Of a DNA stretch of 64,000 nucleotides, positions 34,901 to 45,791 are shown in pieces. Made by a program: the position numbers and the translations under genes. The notes beneath the pieces were generated by a model, which was not told the DNA's origin, did not search any database, and saw only the letters and a program-made list of their open reading frames with translations. Each line of letters begins with the position of its first letter. Positions within the stretch are counted from its first letter, which is position 1. Source of the DNA: Stachybotrys elegans (taxonomy: Eukaryota > Ascomycota > Sordariomycetes > Hypocreales > Stachybotryaceae); NCBI GenBank assembly GCA_020746835.1, contig JAGPNK010000008.1, positions 682,001 through 746,000 of the forward strand. The letters are read 5' to 3'.

Positions 34901-36772
34901 GGAGGCAACAGCCTCAGGTCAAAGCCATGCTTGAACAGCACTAACCATCGCTCCCGAGCCCACAATGGACTATGCAAACCGTCGGGGTGGTACGTCCTGG
35001 GTGGCGCCACAAGGGTTCTCAGGGGCCTGCAAGGGTTTGCGCCTGGAGAATGGGAGGCGTTCTCGAATTGAAGGGTCTTGAGGCTATTCAGGTGCGCCCT
35101 CCAATCAGTCGGTACCGCCACCCAGCAGCCAAGTGCTTCGTCTCTGCTTCTACCGGCCGCAAGTGCCGGCCCCTTGGGCGCGCTGCCGCATTCCGTCTTC
35201 TGAGACTGTCATGTGTAAAAAAGAACGAGGCGACGGCTTGGCATGCGGTGCATCTAGGCGGCTTCCAATGTGATGGGTTCGAGATGAATCGACGCGGATT
35301 GCGCTGCGGCTGAAGGCCGTTTGTTCAGTGAGCAGGCAGCACGTGAGCAGTCCAAAGCCGTCTCGAACGTGGGAGAAGGCCGTCCGTCGCAAGCGCATGA
35401 TGCAAAGGACGTGGTGGGGTAGTGCGAATCGGCTGCATCCATGTTGTCTACATACAACTAGGTCCCCGGAGTAAACAACCGGTCAGTGAGACCAGCTCAT
35501 CACTGGGACAGGCAGGCAGATGCCGTTGACGCTGCGCGGACCAGCATCGCCCCAAACCAAGGACAGGCCGAGGAGATGTTGGTTTGGCATATTGGGCAGC
35601 AGCCACGGTAATGCGACCAACAAAAAAAGAGGAAAAAAAGCAAAAACTTAATTAATTTGAAAAGAGAGAAGGGGGAAAAAAAGAAAGAAAAAACTAAAAC
35701 ACACCTCTGGAAAAGCGGATCGCAGATCGAGCTTAGTGGTAAGCGCCGTGCTCGCGCCGTCGCCGTTCACAGGGGTTGAGGAGCTTTTGCTCCGGTACCT
35801 AGTCTTGCTCGTCCAAGTGGCCCAACCCGAGATGCTCCAGGAACAATGGCAGCCTTTCTGGAGCTCCAGGATGGATAATGGGACAATGGAACTTCGCGGA
35901 GCCTAAGCAATTTTTAATCATACATCCAGATTTCCCCCTTTCTGCTCCTGTCTTGCCGTGCCTTGTCCTGCCCTGCCTGCCCTGCCTGCCCTGCCTGCGC
36001 TGTCTCCTCGGGCTACCATGTCCGGCCGCGGACTTCCTCTCCCCTTCTCCCTGCCTGTCGGGCTCGCTGCAGGCGCTATTTGCCACGGCCTCTGACCTGC
36101 TGTACCTCTCCATCCCTCTGTTCGTCTCCTCCATCCCTCCCTTCCCACCGCTACGGGTCCTAGGTCCCCTCTCTTAGCCGCAACGGACCCTTGTGCGAGC
36201 GAGTGAATGCGTGCGGTTCGTGCGTGCGTGCTTGTGCCCTTCTCTTGGCTGGCTCCCAGGTGGCTTTGTGCTGCCCATGTACCGCACTCGCGCCCTGTAC
36301 CCTCCCTCTCTTGCGCCTCCCAAGCCCGGCCCCAGGGCCAGTGTATCGGGCCCGGGCTGTGGCGATCGTTTCGTTTTGCTTCGCTACATCTCCCGCACAT
36401 GTCGGCATCATCCAACATCCTTGGTCGGCCTGTATCTCACCTCTTTCTTGTCCTTGCTTTCCCCCAGGGATATATTAGGACCTTCTCTCCTGTCCTCTCG
36501 ACTTGAATTTCCTCCGCCTCGCTTCACTGACGATCATATGACGACACAACCCTTTCTCTGGTCAACCACAACCACAACCACAACCGCCGCTGATCTTCAA
36601 TAGCCCTGCCAGGCCTTCGACGCTGACACCGCCCTTGGGATACTGGCTTTTTGTAACTGGCTTTTCCGGGACACCCGACAACGCACATGTCCTCGGCGGG
36701 GGAGGATCCCAGTCTCATGTCCCAGTCTTCCTTCCGAGAGGATTGATACGAATCAACCATCTAGCACGATAA
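31951..36772. other. long gene-poor accessory stretch
   Basis: Holds repeat copy E (32240-32552), two of the three copies of a short AGTCACTGAT-type motif (33539-33557 and 34026-34045), an A-rich block near 35622-35700, and a strongly pyrimidine-rich leader-like region at about 35935-36500 before the small frame at 36773. Open frames at 34256-34756 and elsewhere overlap one another on both strands without family features. Confidence 0.45.
32240..32552 (+). repeat. dispersed repeat, copy E (longest)
   Basis: Starts TGATAGAGTAGGTACGTACAG and runs through CTGTCTACAGGACC, AATAAAGGGATCGTCAGA, GAGCCAGAGAACGA, GGGGACCTACTG and GTGTGTTCTGACGAGGGTGG. It is the most complete copy, about 313 bases. Relative to copy C, many TG dinucleotides are TA here (GTGCGTGCAG to GTACGTACAG), as RIP would produce. 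Confidence 0.75.
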
Positions 36773-36970
36773 ATGTGCACGGAGAACACGGCTGAATGCC
36801 CAGTCTGCGGGAAAGAGTACCTTGTCTATGTCGAGTTCTGTCACCTATTCCGCCCGCCCCTTGTCTTGTGCCCGCAGGGCACTGAGGTTATTCGTGATGA
36901 GATGCGCGAAGCGCAGTGCCCCAGCCCTGTCTGCCCAAACAGCATGAGAGGGGGTTGTCGTCTCATGTGA
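36773..36970 (+). CDS. possible small cysteine-rich protein
   Basis: A 65-codon frame with eight cysteines (2, 9, 12, 24, 33, 49, 54, 62), including CPVCGKEY and CPSPVCPNS spacing that could bind zinc. It follows a long pyrimidine-rich leader-like region, which favours transcription. There is no signal peptide and no family I can name. The alternative is a chance frame in GC-rich sequence. Confidence 0.4.
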   Translation: MCTENTAECPVCGKEYLVYVEFCHLFRPPLVLCPQGTEVIRDEMREAQCPSPVCPNSMRGGCRLM

Positions 36971-37062
36971 CGAGCAGCCGACGTTTCAACGCGCTTGTCG
37001 CTGAAGAAAATTATCCGACCAACCCAGACAAACACCCATCGCTGTACTCGCCATACTTTGTT

Positions 37063-38358
37063 TCACAGCTTCTGACCAGCCACCGGAACCTCGACAATCT
37101 GGTCGATTCCCTGGTACTCCGGTACATCGAAGTCGTACTTTTTGGCGATGAGAGGCGATACGAACCTGCAATCGAACATGAGCTCTACCTAATACCCCGG
37201 GGCTGGACACCGTGGGCACCTACCTTCCCCCGACAAAGTGTCTCCCGGTAAAATGGTTCACCAGGGGCTTCGGCGCTGAGAGACTAACCAGCGCGGTCGG
37301 CATAAAGGAGCTGCCGAGGCCAGACGCCGGCGGACCCTTCTCAATGTCCCACGACGATGGGGCATCCACAGAAGTCACTGGCAGCTTGGTGTCCTGCAGG
37401 GCTTGGATCACCGCGGGGAACGGCTCACGAACCTCGCCCGAAAAGCTAAAGCCTGCAACACACCAATCAGATCAGACGGGCGACAAACAAGATGGGAGGC
37501 GACAAACGAGATGGGAGGCGAAAAACGAGATGAGAGGCAAGAAACGAGATGGGAGGCAAGAAACGAGATGGGAGGCAAGGAATGAGATGGGAGGCAAGGA
37601 ATGAGATGGGAGGCGAGAAAGCAAGATGGGAAACGAGAAAACAGGATGGGAGGCGACAAACCGAATATCGCATCGACGATGTGATCTGTCTGGCCGATGG
37701 CAGACTGAAAGTCATCCACAAAGGGAACGTTGAGATCCTCGAGTTGCTTCGATAGTCGCTGCAAAGGGTCAACGGCGATACTTGAATGTCCAGTTTAATG
37801 ACATCATGATAGATGAATGATGGCGCATGCCCGTACAAAAGAATGGATCAAATAAGTTGACATACCTGGTACAACTCGTTCTTACTTCTCTTGGGATAAT
37901 AGATGGTGGGCTGATATGTAGAGAAGCCTGGTCGCGTAAGTCTAGCACTGACCCCAAAGTCAAGGGCATACTTATCCATAAAAGAACAAATGACGTGCCG
38001 CAACCAGTCCATCCCCCCCTGATATCGCAATTAGTCTCGAGAAGCGTGGTGAACGCATGGCCGTGAAACCAACCGTTGTTCCCCGGGCCGCATGCCACGA
38101 GGACTCGGCGACCCTTGCTGAGCGGGTGCACACGATATACTTTGATGCCATCAGCCACGTTGCCGCTAACAAAACTGCACCCCAAGCGTAGTACCTGCTT
38201 GCGAAACCGAAAGTCCAGCCAACTCCATGAGCTGGTCGAGCGAAAAGGCACAGGTGCTCATGAGCTCCTGGTCGAGCGCCGCGGCCGCCTTGGCGCCCAG
38301 TGTCTGCAGGGCGTTAGCGAAGCCAAAGCACGGAACAACTGCCTACCTTGATGGCCAT
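37063..38358 (-). CDS. NAD(P)H-hydrate epimerase (NAXE, YjeF N-terminal), with an in-frame TAA
   Basis: Repairs damaged NAD(P)H by interconverting the R and S hydrates. Minus-strand exons are 38347-38358, 38195-38303, 38074-38139, 37972-38018, 37866-37910, 37662-37758, 37224-37452 and 37063-37165, 708 bases in all. They restore [77 protein letters not shown] and YDFDVPEYQG, covering the whole family. The last codon of exon four is TAA (37972-37974), just before the only GT donor there (GTATGC). This would stop translation after LFFYG unless a non-GT donor or an error explains it. A long repeat-filled intron lies at 37453-37661. Confidence 0.8.
37482..37660. repeat. minisatellite of about 19-bp unit in the NAXE intron
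   Basis: Roughly nine copies of a unit like CGAGATGGGAGGCAAGAAA fill nearly the whole intron 37453-37661. Units differ by a few bases. Confidence 0.9.
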
Positions 38359-38673
38359 TTTTCGACTTTCTGTAAGTTAGGAGTCAAGTATGAATGACTT
38401 CATGATCAACATAGATAAAGGTATAGAGGGCGGGTGGCCTTATATCATTCCCACCTGCGACTGACATCACAGTATGGAAATGGTCCAAACATGGCATAGC
38501 GCCCCGGCATGCACCGGTGGGGGCTCTCATTGGCCGCGTCGGCGCAACTACTTTTCCGCCCACACCACCAATCAGCAGCAGCATTCCTGAATCCCTTTTC
38601 GGGGGCGCCCTGGCAAGTAAAGAAAAAAGTCGGGAATCGAAAGCATCTCCAACCCACGGCCGCCTACACAACC
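38359..38673. other. divergent promoter region of NAXE and mitochondrial bS16
   Basis: A 315-base spacer between divergent starts. No coding sequence; regulatory elements are not evident by eye. Confidence 0.6.
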
Positions 38674-39074
38674 ATGGTCGTAAAGATCCGCCTCGCCCGC
38701 TTCGGGCGCCGAAACGCCCCCTTCTACAACATTGTCGTCGCGCAGGCCAGGTACGAACCTCTCCTCCTCCGCCAGTGCGAGCCAGCACGACTAACAGAGA
38801 CGGCAGGACGGCGCGCAACTCGCGTCCCCTCGAGGTCATCGGCACGTACGACCCCATCCCCAAGCCAGACCCCTACGACAACTCGGGCAAGCTGCACAAG
38901 GACATCAACCTCGATACGGCGCGCGCGAGCTACTGGATAGGCGTGGGCGCGCAGCCTACGGATACCGCCTGGCGGCTGCTCTCCATGGCGGGGATCCTGC
39001 CCAAGAAGCAGTTTGGCCCCAAGAAGGACGAGACGCTCCCCAACCTTAAGCCAGACAAGGTCAGAGTGCTATGA
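38674..39074 (+). CDS. mitochondrial small ribosomal subunit protein bS16m (MRPS16)
   Basis: Component of the mitochondrial small ribosomal subunit. Exons 38674-38750 and 38807-39074 give 114 residues. The start [20 protein letters not shown] is the hallmark of S16, followed by [12 protein letters not shown] and the C-terminal [19 protein letters not shown]. The intron interrupts the arginine codon at AR-TARNSRP. It is longer than bacterial S16 at the C-terminus, as in fungi. The basic N-terminus can act as a mitochondrial signal. It is divergent from NAXE. Confidence 0.93.
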
Positions 39075-39406
39075 GGCGGGCTGTATCGACCGGAAGAGAT
39101 TGTACAATACTGTGAAGCATATCGAAGGCGTTAGCTGGTTATACATTATTACTCGCGGCATACGCACGTTGAATACGCAAGTCTACACAGGTGCTTTCGG
39201 TGCACCACAAACATTCCATGTGATTGGGAAAATAATCTCAATTTCCAAGCAGATCCAAATTGTACAAATGAATGTTACGCCAGAGGCCTAGCCAATGCAA
39301 TATATAACGCCCATCTACTGAGCCCGTATCAACTCCACCTGGCCGTCTCTTCGACCATTGGGCCGGCATTGTATCGTGATCCTTCATCTTTATCGACGTT
39401 TCGGCA
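39075..39406. other. intergenic, convergent 3' ends
   Basis: 332 bases between the bS16m stop and the transporter stop. Nothing beyond 3' untranslated sequence is seen. Confidence 0.6.
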
Positions 39407-41178
39407 TTAGTGAGAAGGGTTGAAAAATATGTTCAGCGCGAGGCACACTGCCATGACAATCATGCCGTACACGGCCAGCGCAAGCGAGAGCTTACGCAGC
39501 AGGCCGTGCTCGAGGTGCTCCATGTCCCATCGGAACTTCCTCCGCCATCGCCAGACGGGCTGGGCGCCTCCGGCAGCGGTGGCGCTCTGAATGCTGCCGC
39601 TGCTTTGCGCCAGGCGACCGTCTTCTACATCCGAGGAGCCAGAGTCGTCCATGTCGTCGTCCTCCTTCATCAGACGCTGGTGGTGAATGCTCTCCGGGTC
39701 GCTAATCTTGTAGTAGAAGAGGCCGGGAAGAATGAAGCTGATGGAGGTGGAACCAGTGCTTCCCACAAAGGCAAGCACGCGAGCGAGACTGGTCACGGAC
39801 AGGGCGGTGATGTACGCCAGAATCAAAATGGCCGTGGTAAGAGCCGCGAATCGGGTGTCGGACATGGGAGCACCACCGCCGTGGTCTCCTCGGGTAGCGC
39901 CGCTGGGAGTCAACAACGGCGAGCCGGGGCGGCCATTGGTAGGCTGCGACCTGTTGGGCCTCCAGTTGAGAACCGCATCTAGAGATGCTCGGCAGGGGTG
40001 GATCTGCAGAGGAATGGAAAAGAGAACCAGTACAACAATGGCAGCCTTGCCGATGGTTGATGCAACGCCGGTGGGGTCTAACAAGTCAGCCAAGCTTGCG
40101 TGCATGCAGGTAGTTACTTACACATGGAGATAATATTTCCAACCACATCGTTTCCGAAAGTGATGTATCCCGTAATGGAGACGAGAATATATATGCTCGC
40201 AGCCGAACCGATGCTGGTGCCAATAACGCCAACAACCGAGCTCGGGGAATCGCTCTTCAACTCATTGATGATGGAAAACATCTAACACTGTCAGATCAAG
40301 TCGGTACCTGGAGAAGAACTCTTACGTTCTGATGGCACGTGTATGCAAAAACAATGACGGGCAGGGTGGTCAGCGTCGATATGGCACCTCCCCACTCAAT
40401 GACTCGAATCTTGCTCGAGTCGGCGTGAGGATCAACGGCAAAGTGGTACACAACCAGCACAATCAGGTATCCAATCGAAACGAGGGCGATGAGGCTCGTG
40501 TACTTGAGCGAGTCGAGGCGCCGCAGGAAGCTGAGAGGGATGATCAACAGCATGAACGCGGTGATCCAGAACTGGCGGTCCACGAGGTACGGCACGCTGT
40601 CGGCGTTGCCGTTGAAGCCCAGCACGACGCCCGGCATCAGGTCGCCAATGATGATCATGTACGAGACGCCGACGCCGAAGCACTTGATGGCAATGGCCAT
40701 GTCGAACAGGACGGCGGCGTTGGGGTACGTGATCTGGGACAGGGCGAAGAAGGACGAGGTTCCCCGGTCGAGGTAGCGCGCGCATCTCGACTGCAGGTAC
40801 AGACCGAAGGCGGCGATGGTTCCAGACCAGACGATGAGCAGCACGCCGAGCATGATGCCCGTGTGCGCCAGCACCGACGGCATGGCCAGGGTTCCTGCTC
40901 CAACAACTATATCGTCTCGTCAGCGTCCGGTGGAATCGATCGCAGGGGTTGCCGGCGTACTGGTATTCAGCAGGTTGACGATGCTGCTAAGCATCGAGGC
41001 CTGTCCGCCATGGCCATCCTTGCCTCGTCGTCGTGTTCTTCAAATGGCCGCGGGTCAGCACTTGGACTTTGTCGCCTCTGCCGGATCCAAGGGGGAGGGA
41101 CGGTTGTTGGTACCTTGACATGTCGCGGGCTCCTCCAGTCACCGTGTTCGCTTGGGGAATCGACAGGTAGCTCGTCAT
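39407..41178 (-). CDS. vacuolar-type amino acid transporter (AAAP/AVT family)
   Basis: Amino acid/proton transporter of the AAAP family, likely at the vacuole. Exons 41114-41178, 40961-41037, 40326-40906, 40122-40281 and 39407-40077 give 517 residues. The joins restore the family opening SMLSSIVNLLNTIVGAGTLA, then MPSVLAHTGI. About eleven hydrophobic segments follow, including YMIIIGDLMPGVV and YITFGNDVVGNII. The hydrophilic insert GRPGSPLLTPSGATRG and the acidic loop EDDDMDDSGSSDVEDG resemble those of yeast Avt5/Avt6 relatives. The C-terminus ends in a final membrane segment. Substrate is not predictable by eye. Confidence 0.9.
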
Positions 41179-41702
41179 AGCCCTACATCGAGAGGTCGAT
41201 CACGGGAGGCCGGTATCGAGGGACGGGGGATGGCTGCAGCCGCCGAGGAGACGCAAGCTGGACGAAGCCGTGCTAGATCGAATGAGCGGACGTTATCCGA
41301 GCTCAGCCTGCTGGCCTTGGGTTGGTCCAGGAGATCGCTGCACCAAGAGTAGCGGGTTTGGAAGCTGGGGTTCGTGGCGGGCCGCGGTTGGTTGGTGAGG
41401 CGTCGTTGATGAAGAATTGTTATCTTTTTCTGGCCCTGAATTTGGATGACTTGGTTGAAACATCGCCATTCCTCCCAAGTCCCTTTTTTCGGCCTGGCGT
41501 TGGATGGCCGCGTGGGTCACTGGCGGTCCGTATATGCATACTACGGGTACCACGCACCAATCAGCGGCCTCGGCGCTTGAGTACGTACTTGGCGTCAAGT
41601 TGACACAATCATTCTAAATCTTTCAATGTATTTTCACGATAAACACAACCTGATGACTCGTGCATCAATTTATTCATACGGAATCCATTACACTGCGTGA
41701 TT
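41179..41702. other. intergenic, transporter promoter and GMC 3' end
   Basis: 524 bases without coding sequence. Contains the upstream region of the transporter gene and, near 41600-41700, the 3' region of the oxidoreductase gene. Confidence 0.55.
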
Positions 41703-43566
41703 TCATGCAAGGTCATACTCGGCAATCAGCTTGTCGGCGCACGTCATGCCTGTGACATAGGCCACTGCCTGCACGTGGCAGCTGCCGAGAACAGGAACAA
41801 CGCTCATGTCTGAGACGCGCAGGTTGTCGATGCCCATGAGGCGGAAGTTGCTGTCGACGACGGCGTCGGCATCCCCGGGCTTGCCCATCTTGACGGTGCC
41901 CGTCATGTGCCAGCTCGACGAGATGGTCTGCTTCCAGTAGTCGAGCAGCTCCTCGTCCGAGTCGCCCTTGGGCCCGGCCATCATGGTGTCGGTGTTCTTG
42001 GTGTAGCCCTCGTGCTTGGCGACGCGGAAGATCTGTCGCAGCGACTCGATGGCCACGCGGCGGTCAAACGCGGTGCCGAGGAACTTGGGGTCGAACTTGA
42101 GGGGCGCATCCGGGTCGGCCGACTGCAGCGTCACCTCGCCGCGGCTCTGGGCGTTGAGGTAGAAGACGAGGAAGGCGGAGTAGTTGAGGTTCTCCGTGGG
42201 GAAGCCGGGGATGAACCAATGGATGGGAAAGTGGGTAAGAAGCTCGTAGTGCGGGATAGTCTCCTTGGTTAAAAGCTGCTGCTCCGCCTCAGGAAGAGCC
42301 TTGAACTCGTCCCACTCTGCCATCTTGTCCAGCTTGAACCAGCCGATGCCCAGCTCGCAGGCAAACTTGGACCAAGGCCCCGTGCCGCTGCGCTTCCACT
42401 CCTCGAGGGCCTCATCCATGATCTTCTGGTCTCCGTAGAACGGTGCACGGTCGGTGTCGCCCTCTTTGCGGGTGTAGACAATGGGGCAGAACATGTGGTC
42501 CCTCAGACCCTGCCCGATGGGGGCATGTCCTTGACGACGGGAATGTTGAACTTTTCCAGCTGGTCTCGAGGACCAAGACCCGAGTGCATCAGGATCTTTG
42601 GGTTGTTCAAGGAGCCAGCCGAAAGAACAACCTCCTTGGAGGCGAGGTCTAAAACGAGGTCAGCGGAGCCAGTCAATCGGGCGTGGCGCGGGTGCTTACA
42701 CTTGGTGCCATTGGACTCTACACCGACGGCCTTGCTCCCCTCGAGCAGGATACGGTGCACAGGCGAGGTGGTGATGATGGTCAGGTTGTCCGGGTTCGGC
42801 GTCAGCAGGTCGTTGGCCGTGGAGCGACGACCCTTATGACTCGAGTTGACGAGCACCGACATGCCGATGGGGTTACCGGAATTGTGGTCTGGGTTCAGGG
42901 GAAAGCCAGCTTCTTCGAAGAGATCCAGCATGGGCGGCAGGTCGCGCTCCCATTCGCCGGCATAGCCAACATGGAGCGGGCCCGAGCTGCCGTGATCCTC
43001 GGCCTTGGGGTTGGCATACTTGCCATCGATGCCAGCCGGCAGTTCACCGTGGAAGGTCTCGAGCCTCCTGAAGCGGGCCTGGATCTTGTCCCAGCGGTAG
43101 GCATCATCATCGACGATGCGAGCCCACTCTTCGTAGTCGTCGCGGGCTCCAACAGTGTAGACGCCAAAGTTGATGGCGCTGGAGCCACCGAGACCCTTGC
43201 CGCGGGAATAGTCGATCTCACGGTCGTTGCAGTTTTCCTGGGGAGCCGTCTTGTAGCCCCAGTTCATGTTGGAGTTCATAAAGGTAAGCCAGCGCTGGCC
43301 GTCGACGCGGAGGTTATGATCCGCGTTGGAGCCGCCAGCCTCAAGCAGGAGGACGCTCGGCTTCTTAGCCGAGCGCGCCAGGCCCGCGGCGACGGCGCTG
43401 CCAGCAGGACCACCTAGACCAGGTCAGTATGCACCGCGGCATTCTTGCGTGATTGGTTGCGTGATGGCCGAGGAGAGGAAATTAGGCTGGGCGTTTGACT
43501 CAAGCCTTCGATGCAGGGATGGACACTTACCTCCGACGACGATAAAATCATAGGTTGAGGGGACAT
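41703..43566 (-). CDS. GMC oxidoreductase (choline/glucose dehydrogenase-like), frame interrupted
   Basis: FAD-dependent alcohol oxidase or dehydrogenase family. Exons are about 43531-43566, 42700-43413 and 41703-42648. The join restores the dinucleotide-binding motif VVGGGPAGSAVAAGLA; further motifs are SRGKGLGGSSAINFGVY, SAGSLNNPKILMHSGLGP, SSSWHMTGTVKMG and the C-terminal GSCHVQAVAYVTGMTCADKL. The frame breaks at a G run (42519-42523): DMPP should continue as IGQGLRDHMF, which lies one base out. The ATG at 43566, in a good CACC context, is also out of frame with YDFIVVGG, so either the start is further upstream or a second indel exists. It is thus a possible pseudogene or carries sequence errors. 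Substrate unknown. Confidence 0.8.
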
Positions 43567-45791
43567 GGTGCTCTAGGACCGGGGATATCTGGGATCTTGA
43601 TGGGTAGGTACGTAAGTTGATCGAGTAATCTCGGTGCCAGCGAGATGTGGCAATGCTAGATGCGCTTATGTAAAGGAGGCTTAAACAGGGACCGTCTAAG
43701 AGGGAGGTATCAAGGGCAGGAGAAGCAGAGTAGAAGTAGCAGCAGCAGAAGCAGAAGCAGATGCAGGAGAACAGGGTGTCGGTGAAGCCCATGCAATGCA
43801 ACCCTTCTGCAGAGCGCATCTTATACCTGATCCTTGGGGCAGTACCATCGTGCCATTTTCCCTTTGGGCTCCAGGAAACCAGGGAAATCAAAACGATGGG
43901 GGTTTGCGGCCGTCCCGCCTTATTTCGAGCGACAGGGCGATTCCCCGCCGTTGCACGTCCGTCTCCAGCGTATTTCCGCACAGCTCATCTTTTATTCCCA
44001 TACACGTTTTGGGGCAAACAGTCGCAACGGCCGGCAGTCAACCGCGATTGGTAGACGTCGTGTGCGGTACCCAGGCTTGTCGGGCAGGGTTGCGTCCTGC
44101 TGGGCTTGGCCTGCAGGACATGCAGGCCCATCTTGTCCTGGGTTCTCGGTGCTACTTCCATTTCTGAGCCAACCCGCCAGGGTTCAGGCTGTGTCTGCAT
44201 TTGCTTAACGATACGTAGCTTGATACCGATGCTGGTTACGGGAATGCCTGTTGCTGCTGGGGGGAGGGGGGGGCGATTTGTCTCTGCTGGTGATGGGTTG
44301 GTGGCTGCTTCGCCAATCGTATCTTGCCTGCGAAAGCAACGTTTCAAGCCTCGACGGGCCAGGGTTATACCCAGGATAATGCCCAGGTGACCTGGCAAAG
44401 TCGACAGAGCTGGCCAACCATTTCGCTTGCAACCCTGCATATGTACACGTTTTCTGCCCGAGGGCACAGCTGATCGGATCTCGCTCGCGTTACAGGGCAG
44501 CAACACATCACATCACATCATCCCATCCCATCCCATCGGGAACATTTGCTTCTGTTGGTTTCTTCTTTCAACTTCACTTCGTCCACATGACTGCGACATG
44601 CGTCCGCTATTTCCTGACCCGCCCTTCTTCAGACGCTTGAGACGGGCGCTCTCCCGCAGCCCGCAACGGCCCCTCCTAGACAGGCATCAAAGTGGAATTG
44701 ACGGGGAGCTGGACCACCAGATACTACTACTAGCCTCGTGCCTCCAGTGGACCCATAGCGCCCATCTTAATGGCATGTACTGCGTCCAACTCCGCAACGA
44801 TTGACAAACTCTCCGGCATCTGATCCTGGCCGCCACAGCGTGCCTGGTGGTTCATCTTCATGGGAGTGCTTGCAGATAAAATGCCTTTATTAATACATAC
44901 AATGCAACTGCCGCCCCCTTTTACCTTTGCACATCTCAGTGGAGGCTCCCTTGCCACCCGGGTGGCCAAACAATTCTCAACCATGGTGCGCCTCCTTGTC
45001 CATGCCGTGCCATAAGGACGCTCATTTTTTGCCTCCTCCCCTGTGTTTCCACTTATAACGGGGGGGCAAGGGATCGCCGTTGCTGTATTTACTGTGCGTG
45101 CGCAGATGGTATGGTTTGCAAGTACCGGAGCCGAGGAACCCGTGGTTTTGTTTGCCTTCTGGCTGCCTCGGATGCTCGCAAAAAGTCCCGGCACGCCCCT
45201 TTGTTTGATTTTCTGGAACAGCAGCAATGTCCTGCTCACCTGGCAGCTCCTATGGCTTCAACCGTCGCTCTTCGAATTTCCACCGTTTTATCAAAAGAGA
45301 CCTATCGGCTTGTGTCGAGGCACGTCAACTTGCGCTGTGGCGCCATTGGCGTCGGCAGTTGACGTAACGTGATGTCCGGGACTGACTCGAAACCCCGGAG
45401 GCTTTACCACCAAGTAGGCCCATGAATCGTACCTGCAGGCATATACCCTTCTATGGCGGCAAGGATCATTCGTCAACGCTCCTCTCGAGGCAGGGATCGG
45501 CGTAGAATTGACTCCTGGCGGGGTGCATGTCGACGGTCGCCTGCAACGGCCCTTGAACCAGGTTTCCAATTCCTCCCCCTAATCCGAACACTTCTAGACG
45601 TCTTGGCCGGTTCCATGAAATGCATAATAAGCTTTTCGCAGAACAAGAAATCCAAGCATTGTTGCTGGATCAAACTACTCTCCCAAAAAAATCCCAGAGT
45701 TGAGTGGAAGGGTCCCGACATACGCACTACCTTTCACCCATGAGCAACAGAAGCCGCATCTTCGACCTGCCCTGCTGTTGAGTTTCCTACA
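43567..45791. other. large intergenic region between divergent GMC and PTH11-like genes
   Basis: About 2.2 kb. No convincing gene; overlapping frames on both strands lack family features. A short CATCC/CATCA pentamer run sits near 44505-44540 and a small G-rich tract near 44262-44272. Confidence 0.5.

Noticed and set aside
37482..37660. Regular repeats that could suggest a CRISPR array
   Set aside because: Units are directly adjacent without unique spacers and lie in an intron of a eukaryotic gene; this is a minisatellite.
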